Shown here piece after piece: positions 7,633 through 14,731 of a DNA stretch of 23,245 nucleotides. Positions within the stretch are counted from its first letter, which is position 1; every line of letters starts with the position of its first letter. This DNA comes from Lentzea aerocolonigenes. GTDB taxonomy: Bacteria > Actinomycetota > Actinomycetes > Mycobacteriales > Pseudonocardiaceae. Below the pieces are notes generated by a model, which searched no databases, was not told the DNA's origin, and saw only the letters and a list, made by a program, of their open reading frames with translations. Made by a program: the position numbers and the translations under genes. Location: NCBI RefSeq assembly GCF_000955955.1, contig NZ_JYJG01000131.1, positions 1 through 23,245 on the forward strand, read 5' to 3'.

Positions 7633-7800
7633 TCAGCGTGCGGCAACGGCCAAAGTCGTGATCAGCACGACGGCGCACACGCTCCAGCTCACCCACATCC
7701 AGTAGATGTGCATCGGCGTAGGCCCGGCAGCGTTCTGCCGGCCCCGGTCGTCCCACCACTCGACATAGCGTTCGAGCCAGCGGATCGGGTTGAACGTCAC
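7633..7800 (-). CDS. Small Trp-rich single-helix membrane protein (55 residues)
   Basis: A GTG-started frame of 55 residues. It has an amphipathic, Trp-rich N-terminus (TFNPIRWLERYVEWWDDRGRQ), a short Gly/Pro hinge, and then one hydrophobic helix with further Trp (HIYWMWVSWSVCAVVLITTLAVAA), ending in Arg. This composition is not that of a chance frame on the antisense of anything, because the opposite strand holds no gene here. It has its own promoter candidate (7815-7842) and is divergent from the S49 peptidase gene. It sits inside the kinase-to-regulator interval of a carboxylate transport cluster, so it may be a small accessory membrane protein. That role is inference, and I recognise no family. 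Confidence 0.6.
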   Translation of the reverse strand: MTFNPIRWLERYVEWWDDRGRQNAAGPTPMHIYWMWVSWSVCAVVLITTLAVAAR

Positions 7801-7814
7801 ACGCCGAACCTAGC

Positions 7815-7842
7815 AGTATCCCCACAGCAGTACGTGTTCCAA
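7815..7842 (-). promoter_or_regulatory. Candidate promoter of the small Trp-rich membrane protein gene
   Basis: On the minus strand, TTGGAA (7837-7842) and GATACT (7815-7820) are separated by 16 bases. The transcript would begin a few bases before the GTG at 7800. The left outer arm of the large inverted repeat (7828-7836) falls in the spacer. Confidence 0.4.
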
Positions 7843-7904
7843 GTCACGCGGGAGCAACCGACAGCGCAGTTGGGCTCCCGCGTGCCCACGAAACGCACGT
7901 ACTG
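7828..7904. repeat. Nested inverted repeat spanning a divergent promoter region
   Basis: Outer arms CAGTACGTG (7828-7836) and CACGTACTG (7896-7904) are perfect 9-base complements. Inner arms CACGCGGGAGC (7845-7855) and GCTCCCGCGTG (7874-7884) are perfect 11-base complements, and AAC/GTT inside them can pair further. The right outer arm overlaps TACTGT (7900-7905), a -10-like element seven bases before the peptidase ATG. The left outer arm lies in the promoter spacer of the opposite gene. It could be a repressor operator, a looped operator pair or an RNA hairpin. Confidence 0.65.
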
Positions 7905-7912
7905 TCGAGTAC

Positions 7913-8773
7913 ATGAGCGTCACGGACAAGATCGCGGCCCGCCTTCCGAGGGTCATGGACCGGGGTGAGCGGCCGCCGGTCGTCGCCGCGGTGCGGTTGC
8001 ACGGGGTCATCACCCCGCAGTCCTCGCCGGTCGCGCGCAACACGATCAGCCTCCAGAACGTCGAGAGCGCCATCAACCGCGCGTTCGACAACGAGCGCCT
8101 GATCGCCGTGGCACTGCTCATCAACTCGCCGGGCGGCGCGCCCACGCAGTCCGCCCTCATCGCCGAGCGCATCCGCGAGCTCGCCACCAAGAAGCACGTG
8201 CCGGTGCTCGCGTTCTGCGAGGACGTCGCGGCGAGTGGCGGCTACTGGCTGGCGTGCGCGGCGGACGAGATCTACGCGCACGGCACGAGCCTCGTGGGTT
8301 CCATCGGCGTGGTCAGCGCGGGCTTCGGGCTCAACGGCCTGCTGGACAAGGCCGGGGTGGAGCGACGGGTCTACACCGCGGGTGAGAACAAGGTGAGGCT
8401 CGACCCGTTCCAGGCCGAGAAGCAGGAAGACGTCGAGTGGCTCAAGGGGCTGCACGCCGATCTGCACGAGCAGTTCAAGGCGTGGGTCGCGGAACGCCGC
8501 GGCGCCAAGCTGAAGACCGAGGAGGATCTCTTCAGCGGCGAGATCTGGACCGGTACCAAGGCGCAGCAGCTCGGTCTGGTCGACGGCATCGGGACGATCC
8601 GGAGCGTCATCGCCAAGCGCTTCCCGGACGCCGAGCTGACCGTCGTCGAGTCGAAGAAGCCGTTGCTGGCCAAGCTCGGGCTCGCGGCCGCGTCCACCCG
8701 ATCGGGCGATCTCGTGACGCAGGTGCTGGCGAGCATCGAAGAACGTGCTCGCTGGTCCCGATTCGGGCTGTGA
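7913..8773 (+). CDS. S49 family serine peptidase (SppA-like)
   Basis: 286 residues. A ClpP/crotonase-fold peptidase of the signal peptide peptidase family, which in relatives cuts leftover signal peptides or membrane protein fragments. Visible features are a core strand VALLINSPGGAPTQS, then CEDVAASGGYWLACAADEI with the nucleophile Ser108, and VGSIGVVSAGFGLNG. YTAGENKVRLDPF carries the likely general base Lys160. The Ser-Lys spacing of 52 equals that in Bacillus SppA (S147/K199). No N-terminal signal anchor is seen, unlike classical SppA, so it may be cytoplasmic or peripheral. There is no ribosome binding site before ATG 7913. With TACTGT at 7900-7905 the mRNA could be leaderless. The gene stands between the kinase and regulator genes, but a functional link to them is unproven. 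Confidence 0.88.
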   Translation: MSVTDKIAARLPRVMDRGERPPVVAAVRLHGVITPQSSPVARNTISLQNVESAINRAFDNERLIAVALLINSPGGAPTQSALIAERIRELATKKHVPVLAFCEDVAASGGYWLACAADEIYAHGTSLVGSIGVVSAGFGLNGLLDKAGVERRVYTAGENKVRLDPFQAEKQEDVEWLKGLHADLHEQFKAWVAERRGAKLKTEEDLFSGEIWTGTKAQQLGLVDGIGTIRSVIAKRFPDAELTVVESKKPLLAKLGLAAASTRSGDLVTQVLASIEERARWSRFGL

Positions 8774-8836
8774 GCATCAGTTCGGTTTCGCAGGGCGTGT
8801 CGAGGCCTACCCCGGCGTAGACATGACCGCACATTG

Positions 8837-9706
8837 ATGGGCAAGATGCCCGACACAGTGAGTACCCATGACAACGCCGGTCTCCTCGTCCTCGCAGTCG
8901 ATGACGAGGCTCCTGGCCTGAGCGAGATCAAGTTCCTGCTCGAGAGCAGTCCTCACATCCGGCGCGTCCTCACGGCCTTCGACGCCGCCGAGGCTCTGCG
9001 CATCCTGAGGGGTGACTACGAGCAGGAGGTCATGGCGAGGACCAAGGCCGGCCTGCCGCCGGTCGACGCGGTGTTCGCGGACATCAACATGCCCGGGTTG
9101 TCCGGCATGGATCTCGCACGGGTGCTCAGTGCTTTCCGCTACCCACCCGCCCTCGTCTTCGTGACGGGCGTGGAGGAACGGGACGCGCTCGTCACGGCGT
9201 TCGACGTCGGCGCGCTCGACTTCATCAACAAGCCGATCAACGAAGAGCGCGTGCTGAAGGCGATCTCCCGGGTCGCCGACCGGGTGGGCCGCACCCCCGC
9301 ACCACAGGCCTCGACGACGGCGAGCGCGCAGGCCCTGCCCGCGGAGCCGACCGACGACGAGGTCATCCCCGTCGAGCTGGGCGGCACGATCAAGCTCGTG
9401 CCGCGCGCGTCCGTGCGGTACGTCGAGGCGCAGGGCGACTACGCCCGCCTGCACACCCAGGATGGCAGCCACCTGGTGCGCATCCCTCTGGCGCAACTCG
9501 AAGAACGCTGGGCCAACGCGGGGTTCGTGCGCATCCACCGGTCGTACCTGGTCGCGCTGCCGTTGGTGAGCGAACTGCGCATGACGGCGAACGGCTACGC
9601 GGTGGTCATCGGTTCCGGTGAGACCGCCAAGGAGCTCCCGGTCAGCCGCCGGCACACCAAGGAGCTCAAGGAACGCATCGTGCGACCGCCGAAGAGCGGC
9701 TGGTGA
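8837..9706 (+). CDS. LytTR-type response regulator
   Basis: 289 residues from ATG 8837. Other in-frame starts are ATG 8846 and GTG 8858, and none has a strong ribosome binding site. The N-terminal receiver domain begins LLVLAVDDEAPGL (acidic pair). The phosphoacceptor is Asp82 in VFADINMPGLSG, and the conserved Lys132 lies in FINKP. An Ala/Pro/Thr-rich linker follows. The C-terminal LytTR DNA-binding domain contains VELGGTIKLVPRASVRYVEAQGDYARLHT, then RIHRSYLVAL and LPVSRRHTKELKERI. It should be the partner of the LytS-type kinase at 6136, although small genes and a peptidase gene lie between them. It overlaps the next gene by four bases (GTGA), so regulator, accessory membrane protein and symporter form one operon. 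In the E. coli BtsSR system this type of regulator switches on a pyruvate transporter. Confidence 0.9.
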   Translation: MGKMPDTVSTHDNAGLLVLAVDDEAPGLSEIKFLLESSPHIRRVLTAFDAAEALRILRGDYEQEVMARTKAGLPPVDAVFADINMPGLSGMDLARVLSAFRYPPALVFVTGVEERDALVTAFDVGALDFINKPINEERVLKAISRVADRVGRTPAPQASTTASAQALPAEPTDDEVIPVELGGTIKLVPRASVRYVEAQGDYARLHTQDGSHLVRIPLAQLEERWANAGFVRIHRSYLVALPLVSELRMTANGYAVVIGSGETAKELPVSRRHTKELKERIVRPPKSGW

Positions 9707-10131
9707 GCAGGCACGACGCGGGAAAGCCCGAGCAGGCCGCCCGCGAGGCCTGGCTTGGCGAGCAAGGCGGCCGTCCACGCCGCCGCCGCGTCGTCCTGAA
9801 CGACTCGGCGAAGACCAGGGGCAAGTCGCTGCGCACGATCATCGAGCTGGAGGAGCAGACCAGCGTCGGTGAGAAGCTCGTGCGCGACCTGATCAAGCAG
9901 CAGCTGCGCTCCGCGTTCGGGCTCGCGTTCGCGGTCCTGATCGGGATGTGCCTGCTGCCCATCACCTTCTACCTGTTCCCGCAGATCGGCGACCTCAAGA
10001 TCCTCGGCATCGGCATCCCGTGGCTCGTGCTCGGCCTGGCGCCCTTCCCGATCCTCTACGGGGTCGGCTGGGTGTTCCGCAGGCAGGCCGAACGGCACGA
10101 GCGCGACTTCGTGAACATGGTCGACCGCTGA
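9703..10131 (+). CDS. Two-helix membrane protein, DUF485-like companion of the symporter
   Basis: 142 residues from GTG 9703, overlapping the response regulator stop. The first 65 residues are hydrophilic and basic (PRRRRVVLND), with a helix rich in charges (LRTIIELEEQTSVGEKLVRDLIKQQL). Two hydrophobic segments follow (GLAFAVLIGMCLLPITFYLF and WLVLGLAPFPILYGVGWVF), then a charged end RRQAERHERDFVNMVD. The layout mirrors the DUF485 protein that precedes ActP in the second operon here. That suggests an accessory subunit for the symporter that starts only one base after its stop codon. Sequence similarity to DUF485 is weak by eye, so the family call is tentative. Confidence 0.75.
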   Translation: MSRHDAGKPEQAAREAWLGEQGGRPRRRRVVLNDSAKTRGKSLRTIIELEEQTSVGEKLVRDLIKQQLRSAFGLAFAVLIGMCLLPITFYLFPQIGDLKILGIGIPWLVLGLAPFPILYGVGWVFRRQAERHERDFVNMVDR

Positions 10132-10132
10132 C

Positions 10133-11932
10133 GTGAACGCCACCATCTGGAGCCTCAGCGCCATCGTCGCGGTCGCGGCCGTCACGTTCCTGCTCGGCTA
10201 CGTCGGGTCCCGCAAGGCCAACACCACCCCGGACTTCCTGGTGGCGCGCCGGGCGATCCCGGCCACCCGCAACGCCGCCGCGATCTCCGGCGAGTACCTG
10301 TCCGCGGCGTCGTTCCTCGGCGTGGCCGGGCTCGTGCTCAAGGACGGCATCGACGCGCTCTGGTATCCGATCGGCTTCACCGCCGGATACCTCGCGCTGC
10401 TGCTGTTCGTCGCCGCGCCGCTGCGACGCTCCGGCGCCTACACGCTGCCCGACTTCGCCGAGGCCAGGCTGGGCTCGGCGAACGTGCGGCACTTCAGCAC
10501 GTTCTTCGTGGTCTGCATCGGTGTCCTCTACCTGGTGCCACAGCTGCAGTCCGCGGGCCTCACGCTGACGACGATCACCGGTCTGCCCGCGTGGTTCGGC
10601 GGCTTGATCGTCACGGTCATCGTGGTGATCAACGTGCTCGGCGGCGGCATGCGCGCGATCACGCTCGTGCAGGCGTTCCAGTACTGGGGCAAGCTCTTCG
10701 CGATCGCCGCGCCGACGTTCGTGCTGTTCGTGGTGTTCCTGGCCTCGCCGGACCGCGGCACGCAGCCGATCAGCGACGAGGGCGTGGTCAGGTTCCCGCA
10801 GGCCGAGAAGATCACCGTGGCCGAGCAGGTGATCAAGGTCAGGGTCGACGAGCCGCTCACGTTGAAGGTGCGCGGCGAGATCGACGGCAGGGAAGCCGAC
10901 GGCAAGGTGTTCTGGGGCCGCGGGGTCTACGAGCTCAGCCCCGGCACGGTCATGGAGTTCGCCGCGGGCAGCCCGGTTCCGGTGGTCGAGGGCTCGCCGA
11001 CCACCAACCACGACTGGACGCGGCCGCAGACCGGCGGCATCTCCGACCTGCTCAGGACGTACTCGCTGATCTTCGCGACGTTCCTCGGCACGATGGGCCT
11101 GCCGCACGTCCTGGTCCGCTTCTACACCAACCCGGACGGCAAGGCGGCCCGTCGCACGGCACTGCACGTGCTCTACCTGCTCGGCCTCTTCTACATCTTC
11201 CCGACGGTGCTGGGCGTGCTGTCCCGGCTCTACCTGCCGCAGCTGCTGGTGAACGGGAAGACGGACGCGGCGGTGCTGATGCTGCCGAGCACGATGGTGC
11301 CGAACCTGGGCGGCCAGATCCTCGGAGCGATCGTCGCGGCGGGTGCGTTCGCGGCGTTTCTCTCGACCAGTTCCGGGCTCGTCGTCTCCGTCGCGGGAGT
11401 GGTCTCGACGGACATCATGCCGGGCAAGGTTCGTGACTTCCGGTGGGCAACCGTGTTCACCGGACTCGTCGCAATTGGTCTTGCTCTGCTGCTTCCGCGC
11501 TCCGATGCGTCACTGACCGTGGCCATGTCCTTCGCGCTCGCCGCATCGACCTTCTGCCCGCTGCTGGTCCTCGGCATCTGGTGGAGGGGACTCACCTGGG
11601 TGGGCGCAGTGTGCGGTCTCGTCGTCGGCGGGGGCATGGTGATCACGGCGCAGGTGATCAGCGTCGTCAGCTCCTACACCGGTCGCTGGGCGCCCACCGT
11701 GTTCACCCAACCAGCGCTGATCACGGTGCCGATCGCGTTCATGACCATGATCGTGGTCAGCAAGGCGACCCGCAGACGGGCCCCGGCGGACGTCAACCAG
11801 ATCTTGCTGAGGCTGCACGCGCCTGACCCGCTGGGGTTCATCCGGGACCGCGACATCGCCCGCTTCGGGACCGCGGAGGAGAAGGCACGGCAGGCCGACG
11901 ACAAGCGCAGGGGAGCTAGTCGAACGCGCTGA
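10133..11932 (+). CDS. Sodium/solute symporter, cation/acetate-type (SSS family) with enlarged extracytoplasmic loop
   Basis: 599 residues, about 13 membrane helices. An import protein for a small monocarboxylate (acetate, propionate or pyruvate by family). Family marks are TPDFLVARRAIPA, ISGEYLSAASFLGVAG, GAYTLPDFAEARLG, GLPHVLVRFYTNPDGKAARR and the LNGG-like region LGGGMRAITLVQAFQYW. Between helices, residues about 205-303 form a hydrophilic, beta-looking insertion (EKITVAEQVIKVRVDEPLTL, GRGVYELSPGTVMEFAAGS). It is about twice the length of the corresponding loop in the second symporter of this window. The GTG start is one base after the preceding stop codon, so it is cotranscribed with the LytTR regulator. 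The C-terminus is cytoplasmic and charged. Exact substrate cannot be read from sequence. Confidence 0.9.
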   Translation: MNATIWSLSAIVAVAAVTFLLGYVGSRKANTTPDFLVARRAIPATRNAAAISGEYLSAASFLGVAGLVLKDGIDALWYPIGFTAGYLALLLFVAAPLRRSGAYTLPDFAEARLGSANVRHFSTFFVVCIGVLYLVPQLQSAGLTLTTITGLPAWFGGLIVTVIVVINVLGGGMRAITLVQAFQYWGKLFAIAAPTFVLFVVFLASPDRGTQPISDEGVVRFPQAEKITVAEQVIKVRVDEPLTLKVRGEIDGREADGKVFWGRGVYELSPGTVMEFAAGSPVPVVEGSPTTNHDWTRPQTGGISDLLRTYSLIFATFLGTMGLPHVLVRFYTNPDGKAARRTALHVLYLLGLFYIFPTVLGVLSRLYLPQLLVNGKTDAAVLMLPSTMVPNLGGQILGAIVAAGAFAAFLSTSSGLVVSVAGVVSTDIMPGKVRDFRWATVFTGLVAIGLALLLPRSDASLTVAMSFALAASTFCPLLVLGIWWRGLTWVGAVCGLVVGGGMVITAQVISVVSSYTGRWAPTVFTQPALITVPIAFMTMIVVSKATRRRAPADVNQILLRLHAPDPLGFIRDRDIARFGTAEEKARQADDKRRGASRTR

Positions 11933-11951
11933 GTAACCAGCGTTTCAAATG

Positions 11952-11997
11952 GGTGAAAATTGGTCACTCGAATCGGTGAACGGTGAATCTGGTCACG
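11952..11997. promoter_or_regulatory. Direct-repeat cluster with CRP/GlxR-like site upstream of the second symporter operon
   Basis: Repeated hexamers GGTGAA (11952, 11975, 11982) and GGTCAC (11962, 11991) form two copies of a GGTGAA-N3/4-GGTCAC unit that start exactly 30 bases apart. The second unit, GGTGAATCTGGTCACG (11982-11997), has the GTGA-N6-TCAC core of CRP/GlxR sites. The first has N7. Either a CRP-type protein or the LytTR regulator, which uses direct repeats, could bind here. Confidence 0.4.
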
Positions 11998-12076
11998 CAG
12001 CGTGCTGTTCGTCGACGCATACTGACCGTTCGTCGCTTCACCCGACTGCCTGGCGCAACGGCCCGAACGGGGTCTT

Positions 12077-12093
12077 ACCTGAGTGACTCAAGT
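12077..12093. promoter_or_regulatory. 17-base palindrome in the leader of the DUF485-actP operon
   Basis: ACCTGAGTGACTCAAGT is symmetric around G12085 except for one pair. Its perfect core is TGAGT-G-ACTCA (12080-12090). It lies about 100 bases before the DUF485 start and looks like an operator. The right half TGACTCAAGT recurs almost exactly (TGACTCAAAT) at 19115-19124. Confidence 0.35.
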
Positions 12094-12141
12094 CTCCATA
12101 CGGTTCTCGACCAAGAACAGGACCGCACCTGGAGGCATTAC

Positions 12142-12195
12142 GTGCACGTCACGTTGCTGACACCTACGACGAGTACGGCGAGGAGGGGACTGTGA
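12142..12195 (+). CDS. Possible Thr-rich leader peptide, translationally coupled to the DUF485 gene
   Basis: A 17-residue frame (VHVTLLTPTTSTARRGL) starts at GTG 12142, six bases after a perfect GGAGG (12131-12135). It ends at a TGA (12193-12195) that overlaps the GTG start of the DUF485 gene. Five of 17 residues are Thr. The strong ribosome binding site and the stop/start overlap are what one expects of a coupled upstream reading frame that sets downstream translation. A Thr-dependent attenuation role would be speculation. Confidence 0.4.
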   Translation: MHVTLLTPTTSTARRGL

Positions 12196-12542
12196 GCACC
12201 GTTGAGCACACCCCGAGCGAGTCGGCCCCCGATGCGCAGAAGTGGGTCGACGTACAGGCAAGTGATGACTTCGCCCAGCTGAAGCACCGGCTGCGCAAGT
12301 TCGTGTTCCCGGTCTCCGGGCTGTTCCTCGCGTGGTACCTGCTGTACGTGCTCCTCGCGGACTACGCCCACGGGTTCATGTCGACCAAGGTGTTCGGCAA
12401 CATCAACGTCGGGCTCCTCTTCGGCCTGCTGCAGTTCGTGTCGACGTTCGTGATCACGACGCTGTACGTGCGGCACGCCAACAAGAACCTCGACCCGTTG
12501 GCGGAGAAGCTCCGCGGTGAGATCGAGGGAGACGGCAAGTGA
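12192..12542 (+). CDS. DUF485 membrane protein, partner of ActP (YjcH-like)
   Basis: 116 residues. A small inner membrane protein usually encoded directly before the acetate permease actP, where it is thought to assist the transporter. The DUF485 body is at about residues 18-105: DDFAQLKHRLRKFVFPVSGLFLAWYLLYVLLADYA, HGFMSTKVFGNINVGLLFGLLQFVSTFVITTLYVRHANKNLDPLA (shown in parts as it reads). Two membrane helices are expected, with both ends in the cytoplasm. The GTG start at 12192 has a perfect AGGAGG at 12181-12186. The stop overlaps the actP start by four bases, so the two are a translationally coupled pair. Confidence 0.9.
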   Translation: MSTVEHTPSESAPDAQKWVDVQASDDFAQLKHRLRKFVFPVSGLFLAWYLLYVLLADYAHGFMSTKVFGNINVGLLFGLLQFVSTFVITTLYVRHANKNLDPLAEKLRGEIEGDGK

Positions 12543-14131
12543 ACGAGTCCAGCCCGATCCTCAACATCAGCATCTTCGGTGTCTTCGTCCTGATCACGCT
12601 GTTCGTGGTCATCCGGGCGAGCCGCAACACCAAGACGGCTGCCGACTACCTCGCCGCCGGACGTGCCTTCACCGGCCCGCAGAACGGCATCGCGATCGCG
12701 GGCGACTACCTGTCCGCCGCGTCGTTCCTCGGCATCGCGGGCGCCATCGCCCTCAACGGTTACGACGGCTTCCTGTACTCGATCGGCTTCCTGGTGGCGT
12801 GGCTCGTCGCGCTGCTGCTGGTCGCCGAGCTGCTGCGCAACACCGGCAAGTACACGATGGGCGACGTGCTGAGCTTCCGGATGCGCCAGCGTCCGGTCCG
12901 CGCCGCCGCCGCCACGTCGACGATGGCCGTCTCGTTCTTCTACCTGCTGGCCCAGATGGCCGGTGCCGGTGGCCTCGTGGCCCTGCTGCTCGGCATCACG
13001 GGCACGGGTGGCCAGGCGATCGTCATCGCCGTGGTCGGCGCCCTGATGATCGCCTACGTGCTCATCGGCGGCATGAAGGGCACGACCTGGGTCCAGATCA
13101 TCAAGGCGTGCCTGCTGATCGCGGGCGCCGCGATCATGACCTTCTGGGTGCTCGGCAAGTACGGCTTCAACCTGTCGTCGCTGCTCGGTGCCGCGGTCGA
13201 CAAGGCCCCGAAGGTCGGCGAGAAGCTCCTCGGTCCCGGCCTCGCGTACGGCAAGAACGGCACCACGCAGCTGGACTTCCTGTCGCTGGCCCTCGCGCTG
13301 GTCCTCGGCACGGCGGGTCTGCCGCACATCCTGATGCGCTTCTACACCGTGCCGACGGCGAAGGAAGCCCGTCGCTCGGTCGTGTGGGCGATCTGGCTGA
13401 TCGGCATCTTCTACCTGTTCACGCTGGTCCTGGGCTACGGCGCCGGTGCGCTCGTCGGTCCGGACGCGATCAACAAGGCCCCCGGCAAGGCCAACTCCGC
13501 GGCTCCGCTGCTCGCGCTGGAGCTCGGTGGCCCGATCCTGCTCGGCCTGATCGCGGCGGTCGCCTTCGCGACCATCCTCGCGGTCGTCGCCGGACTGACG
13601 ATCACGGCGTCGGCGTCGTTCGCCCACGACATCTACGCCAACATCATCAAGAAGGGCCAGGCGGAGGACAAGGACTCCGAGGTCAAGGTCGCCCGCCTCA
13701 CCGCGATCGTGATCGGCCTCGTGTCCATCGGCGGCGGCATCATCGCCAACGGCCAGAACATCGCGTTCCTCGTGGCGCTGGCGTTCGCGGTCGCGGCCTC
13801 GGCCAACCTGCCGACGATCCTCTACTCGCTGTTCTGGAAGAGGTTCAACACCTCGGGCGCGCTGTGGAGCATCTACGGCGGTCTGATCGTGACGATCACC
13901 CTGATCATCCTGTCGCCCGCCGTCTCCGGCACGCCGACCTCGATGTTCAAGAACGCCGACTTCGACCTGTTCCCGCTGTCGAACCCCGGCATCGTCTCGA
14001 TCCCCGTCGCGTTCCTGCTCGGCTACATCGGCACGATCCTGTCGAAGGACAAGGCCGACCCCGTCAAGCAGGCCGAGATGGAGGTCCGCTCCCTCACGGG
14101 TGCGGGCGCCGAGAAGGCCATCGCGCACTAG
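12539..14131 (+). CDS. actP: Cation/acetate symporter ActP
   Basis: 530 residues, about 13 helices, SSS family. It imports acetate and related short monocarboxylates with sodium or protons. Strong family marks are KTAADYLAAGRAFTGPQNG, IAGDYLSAASFLGIAG, NTGKYTMGDVLSFRMR, GTTWVQIIKACLLI, LGTAGLPHILMRFYTVPTAKEAR and a late ALAFAVAASANLPTILYSLFW. It is close to the length of E. coli ActP (549). The loop before GLPHILMRF is of ordinary length, unlike in the symporter at 10133. The GTG start overlaps the DUF485 stop. A hairpin terminator (14148-14177) closes the operon. The upstream leader suggests control separate from the LytTR-linked symporter. Confidence 0.93.
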   Translation: MNESSPILNISIFGVFVLITLFVVIRASRNTKTAADYLAAGRAFTGPQNGIAIAGDYLSAASFLGIAGAIALNGYDGFLYSIGFLVAWLVALLLVAELLRNTGKYTMGDVLSFRMRQRPVRAAAATSTMAVSFFYLLAQMAGAGGLVALLLGITGTGGQAIVIAVVGALMIAYVLIGGMKGTTWVQIIKACLLIAGAAIMTFWVLGKYGFNLSSLLGAAVDKAPKVGEKLLGPGLAYGKNGTTQLDFLSLALALVLGTAGLPHILMRFYTVPTAKEARRSVVWAIWLIGIFYLFTLVLGYGAGALVGPDAINKAPGKANSAAPLLALELGGPILLGLIAAVAFATILAVVAGLTITASASFAHDIYANIIKKGQAEDKDSEVKVARLTAIVIGLVSIGGGIIANGQNIAFLVALAFAVAASANLPTILYSLFWKRFNTSGALWSIYGGLIVTITLIILSPAVSGTPTSMFKNADFDLFPLSNPGIVSIPVAFLLGYIGTILSKDKADPVKQAEMEVRSLTGAGAEKAIAH

Positions 14132-14147
14132 TTCTGCTCTACGACAA

Positions 14148-14177
14148 CGGGCCGTCCCCTCGGGGCGGCCCGTTTTT
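14148..14177 (+). terminator. Intrinsic terminator after actP
   Basis: CGGGCCG-T-CCC, loop CTCG, GGG-CGGCCCG, followed by TTTTT (14173-14177). The 10-base-pair GC stem with one bulged T and a U-tract is a textbook rho-independent terminator, 16 bases after the actP stop codon. Confidence 0.9.
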
Positions 14178-14184
14178 CGTGCGT

Positions 14185-14210
14185 GCAACCCTGCTGGCGC
14201 CGGCCGCGTA
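14185..14210 (+). promoter_or_regulatory. Candidate ECF promoter of the 14246 sigma gene
   Basis: GCAACC (14185-14190), 16 bases, CGTA (14207-14210). The start would lie about 30 bases before GTG 14246. Nearly the same elements at the same spacing precede the second ECF operon (21266) and the lipoprotein (22896). An AAC-containing -35 and a CGT -10 are usual for ECF sigma factors. Confidence 0.5.
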
Positions 14211-14245
14211 TTCAACGCGAAGCAGCGAAAGCATGGGGGACCGGA

Positions 14246-14731
14246 GTGCGACGGGACGAGGAGTTCTCGGAGTTCTTCACGAGCAGGTTCGACTGGGCCC
14301 GGCGCACCGCGTACGCGTTGTGCGGCGACTGGTCGGAGGCGGAAGAGCTCGCGCAGAACGCGTTCGTGAAGGCGTACGCGAAGTGGCCGAGCATCAGGCG
14401 CGAAACAGCGGAGGCCTACGTCCGCACCATCGTGACGCGCCTGTTCCTCGACAGCAGGCGTCGTCGTCGCGAGGACCCGGTCGCCGAACTGCCCGAACGC
14501 GGGGTCGCCGGCGGCTACGACGATCCCGACGCGCACCTGAACGCGGCGCTGCTCCGGGTGCCGCCGAAGCAGCGGGCCGCGCTCGTCCTGCGGTTCGTGC
14601 ACGACCTGTCGATCGAGCAGACGGCCGCTGAGCTGGGTTGTTCGACCGGCAACGTGAAGAGTCAGACAGCCAGAGGTTTGGCGACGCTCCGCGAGGCGTA
14701 CGGCGAGCCGATTCCCTCGGAGTGTGCTTGA
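14246..14731 (+). CDS. SigE-family ECF sigma factor
   Basis: 161 residues from GTG 14246, preceded by GGGGGA. Region 2 is at the N-terminus (EFFTSRFDWARRTAYALCGDWSEAEELAQNAFVKAYAKW), and region 4 near the C-terminus (VPPKQRAALVLRFVHDLSIEQTAAELGCSTGNVKSQTARGLATLRE, seen as consecutive parts). The linker contains the basic run DSRRRRRE. This matches the small SigE-type ECF group common in Streptomyces and relatives. It directs RNA polymerase to a limited gene set, probably including its own promoter. The stop TGA overlaps the ATG of the next gene by one base (TGATG), a typical sigma/anti-sigma arrangement. The activating signal is unknown. Confidence 0.9.
   Translation: MRRDEEFSEFFTSRFDWARRTAYALCGDWSEAEELAQNAFVKAYAKWPSIRRETAEAYVRTIVTRLFLDSRRRRREDPVAELPERGVAGGYDDPDAHLNAALLRVPPKQRAALVLRFVHDLSIEQTAAELGCSTGNVKSQTARGLATLREAYGEPIPSECA

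Noticed and set aside
7424..7705. 93-codon frame after the kinase gene
   Set aside because: No ribosome binding site, no family pattern, and its end overlaps the better-supported small membrane protein on the other strand.
11983..12195. 70-codon open frame in the leader of the DUF485-actP operon
   Set aside because: It contains the palindrome and regulatory repeats, and its composition is Arg/Thr-rich without pattern. Only its last part, from GTG 12142, has a good ribosome binding site, and that part is listed separately.
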